This document shows positions 6,212-6,740 of a stretch of DNA of 6,740 nucleotides, piece after piece. The translations under genes and the position numbers were made by a program. Origin of the DNA: an uncultured Microbacteriaceae bacterium (GTDB taxonomy: Bacteria > Actinomycetota > Actinomycetes > Actinomycetales > Microbacteriaceae); contig CALBMG010000090.1 in assembly GCA_937896185.1 (NCBI GenBank), positions 1 to 6,740 on the forward strand, written 5' to 3'. The notes beneath the pieces were generated by a model. The model was not told where the DNA came from and ran no database searches. It was given only the letters and a program-made list of their open reading frames with translations. Each line of letters starts with the position of its first letter. The stretch's first letter is position 1.

Positions 6212-6472
6212 CTATTCGTCGCGCATCTTTTCGTAAATCTCCTTGCAGGAGGGGCACACCGGGAACCGTTCCGGGTTCGAATTCGGTGTCCACTTTTTTC
6301 CGCACAAGGCACGCACAGGTTTCCCCGTCACAGCGGACTCGACAATCTTGTTCTTCGGCACATAGTGCGAGAACTTATCGTGGTCGCCGTCCTCGGACAG
6401 TTCATCGTTGAGAAGCTGCTCGAGTTCCCGGTCCAGCAGATCGGTGCCGCCGTGGTCGCTGTCAGTTGCCAT
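6212..6472 (-). CDS. DUF3039-family small protein, putative zinc-binding
   Basis: 86 residues. I recognise the actinobacterial DUF3039 family; no function is established that I know of. Seen: an acidic N-terminal third (residues 1-32, rich in Asp and Glu), then the family core with KFSHYV (33-38), VTGKPVRALCGKKW (48-61) and FPVCPSCKEIYE (70-81). H36, C57, C73 and C76 form an H-C-CxxC set that could hold one zinc ion; this is inference. The protein has no signal peptide or membrane segment, so it is probably cytosolic. The ATG at 6472 has no Shine-Dalgarno sequence but a -10-like TAAACT exactly 6 bases upstream, as expected for a leaderless mRNA. It lies 27 bases after the PDZ protein stop and 10 bases before pncB, suggesting it opens the pncB-murI-rph-rdgB-mntH operon. 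A role linked to transcription or translation is possible but unsupported. Confidence 0.9.
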   Translation of the reverse strand: MATDSDHGGTDLLDRELEQLLNDELSEDGDHDKFSHYVPKNKIVESAVTGKPVRALCGKKWTPNSNPERFPVCPSCKEIYEKMRDE

Positions 6473-6478
6473 AGGTCA

Positions 6479-6484
6479 AGTTTA
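6479..6484 (-). promoter_or_regulatory. Possible -10 element giving a leaderless DUF3039-operon transcript
   Basis: TAAACT on the minus strand fits TANNNT and ends exactly 6 bases before the DUF3039 ATG, which puts +1 at or next to the A of the start codon. No ribosome binding site lies between, consistent with leaderless translation, which is common in actinobacteria. The -35 region is weak: TGGGCT at 6507-6502, 17 bases upstream, matches TTGACA at only three positions. It lies between the PDZ gene stop and the operon. Confidence 0.4.
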
Positions 6485-6499
6485 CGCGTGCGGAACCGG

Positions 6500-6740
6500 C
6501 TAGCCCAGGCTTCCCAGTGTTATCGACAGCGCAATCGGTTCCCCGTCGCGGACAACAACCATGTCGACTGTGTCGCCCGGTTGATGCGAACGGACCTGTG
6601 CGGTCAAATCGACCTGATCACGCACGGGCACACCATCGAAGCTTGTGACGACGTCACCCGAGACCAGGCCCGCCTTCGCGGCCGCCGAGCCCAATTCAAC
6701 TTCCGAAACAACGGCGCCCACGACTCCGGTGTTGTCGGTG
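6500..6740 (-). CDS. C-terminal PDZ domain of an HtrA-like serine protease or related protein (cut by window edge)
   Basis: The last 79 codons are visible and the frame is open to the window edge, so the true start lies outside. Seen: a single PDZ domain with GAVVSEVELGSAAAKAGLV, then SGDVVTSFDGVPVRDQVDL, then VRSHQPGDTVDMVVVRDGE and a short end ITLGSLG. The pattern GSAAAKAGL-x2-GD-V-x3-DG-x-PV is typical of the C-terminal PDZ of actinobacterial HtrA/DegP-like trypsin-fold proteases, which are usually membrane-anchored with the protease domain outside the cell. The PDZ domain binds exposed C-termini of substrate proteins. The catalytic His-Asp-Ser domain is not in the window, so the protease assignment is inference; a site-2-protease-like or other PDZ protein cannot be ruled out. 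A GTG at 6721-6719 lies inside the PDZ fold and is not a credible start. Confidence 0.8.
   Translation of the reverse strand, partial: TDNTGVVGAVVSEVELGSAAAKAGLVSGDVVTSFDGVPVRDQVDLTAQVRSHQPGDTVDMVVVRDGEPIALSITLGSLG

Noticed and set aside
6202..6312. Upstream extension of pncB by 37 residues
   Set aside because: It overlaps the DUF3039 gene in another frame and its sequence is Arg/Cys-rich and unlike PncB; the TDRYEFTML motif normally sits close to the N-terminus.
1..6740. Search for CRISPR repeats, insertion sequences, attachment sites, prophage or defence genes
   Set aside because: I saw no regularly spaced repeats, transposase motifs, terminal inverted repeats or duplicated ends. The tRNA-Leu gene has no flanking duplicate of its 3' end within the window, so there is no sign of an integrated element.

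Overview
This window is an ordinary chromosomal housekeeping segment of an actinobacterium, most likely a Microbacteriaceae-type organism. The clues are a moderately GC-rich sequence (roughly 55-60% by eye), GTG as well as ATG starts, a small DUF3039-family protein, a tRNA gene without an encoded CCA end, and the gene order pncB - murI - rph - rdgB. I see no insertion sequence, prophage, CRISPR array, toxin-antitoxin pair or defence gene.

Left part (1-1429). The window opens inside a leftward gene for an NAD(P)-dependent succinate-semialdehyde dehydrogenase (gabD-like), of which only the first 135 codons are present. A 267-base divergent spacer (406-672) follows. It holds a good -10 element for a rightward tRNA-Leu gene with anticodon UAG (673-752). 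Only 20 bases after the tRNA begins a DedA/VTT-family membrane protein (773-1429), with no terminator between them, so the two probably share a transcript.

Right part (1415-6740). All remaining genes are on the minus strand and tightly packed. In transcription order they are: the C-terminal PDZ domain of an HtrA-like protease or related protein (cut by the window edge), a DUF3039 small putative zinc-binding protein, pncB (nicotinate phosphoribosyltransferase), murI (glutamate racemase), rph (RNase PH), rdgB (XTP/dITP pyrophosphatase) and mntH (NRAMP-type Mn2+/Fe2+ transporter). Gaps from DUF3039 onward are about 10, 15-21, -4 (ATGA overlap), 7 and 5 bases. This looks like one translationally coupled operon. 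A possible leaderless promoter sits directly in front of DUF3039. The last gene, mntH, runs 15 bases into the oppositely oriented dedA-family gene.

Together the operon covers NAD salvage (pncB), D-glutamate for peptidoglycan (murI), tRNA 3'-end maturation (rph), nucleotide-pool cleaning (rdgB) and manganese import (mntH). The points most worth a second look are the DedA protein's missing canonical arginine, the coupling of mntH to rdgB, and the leaderless-style promoter. I did not find convincing evidence of an undescribed system here.
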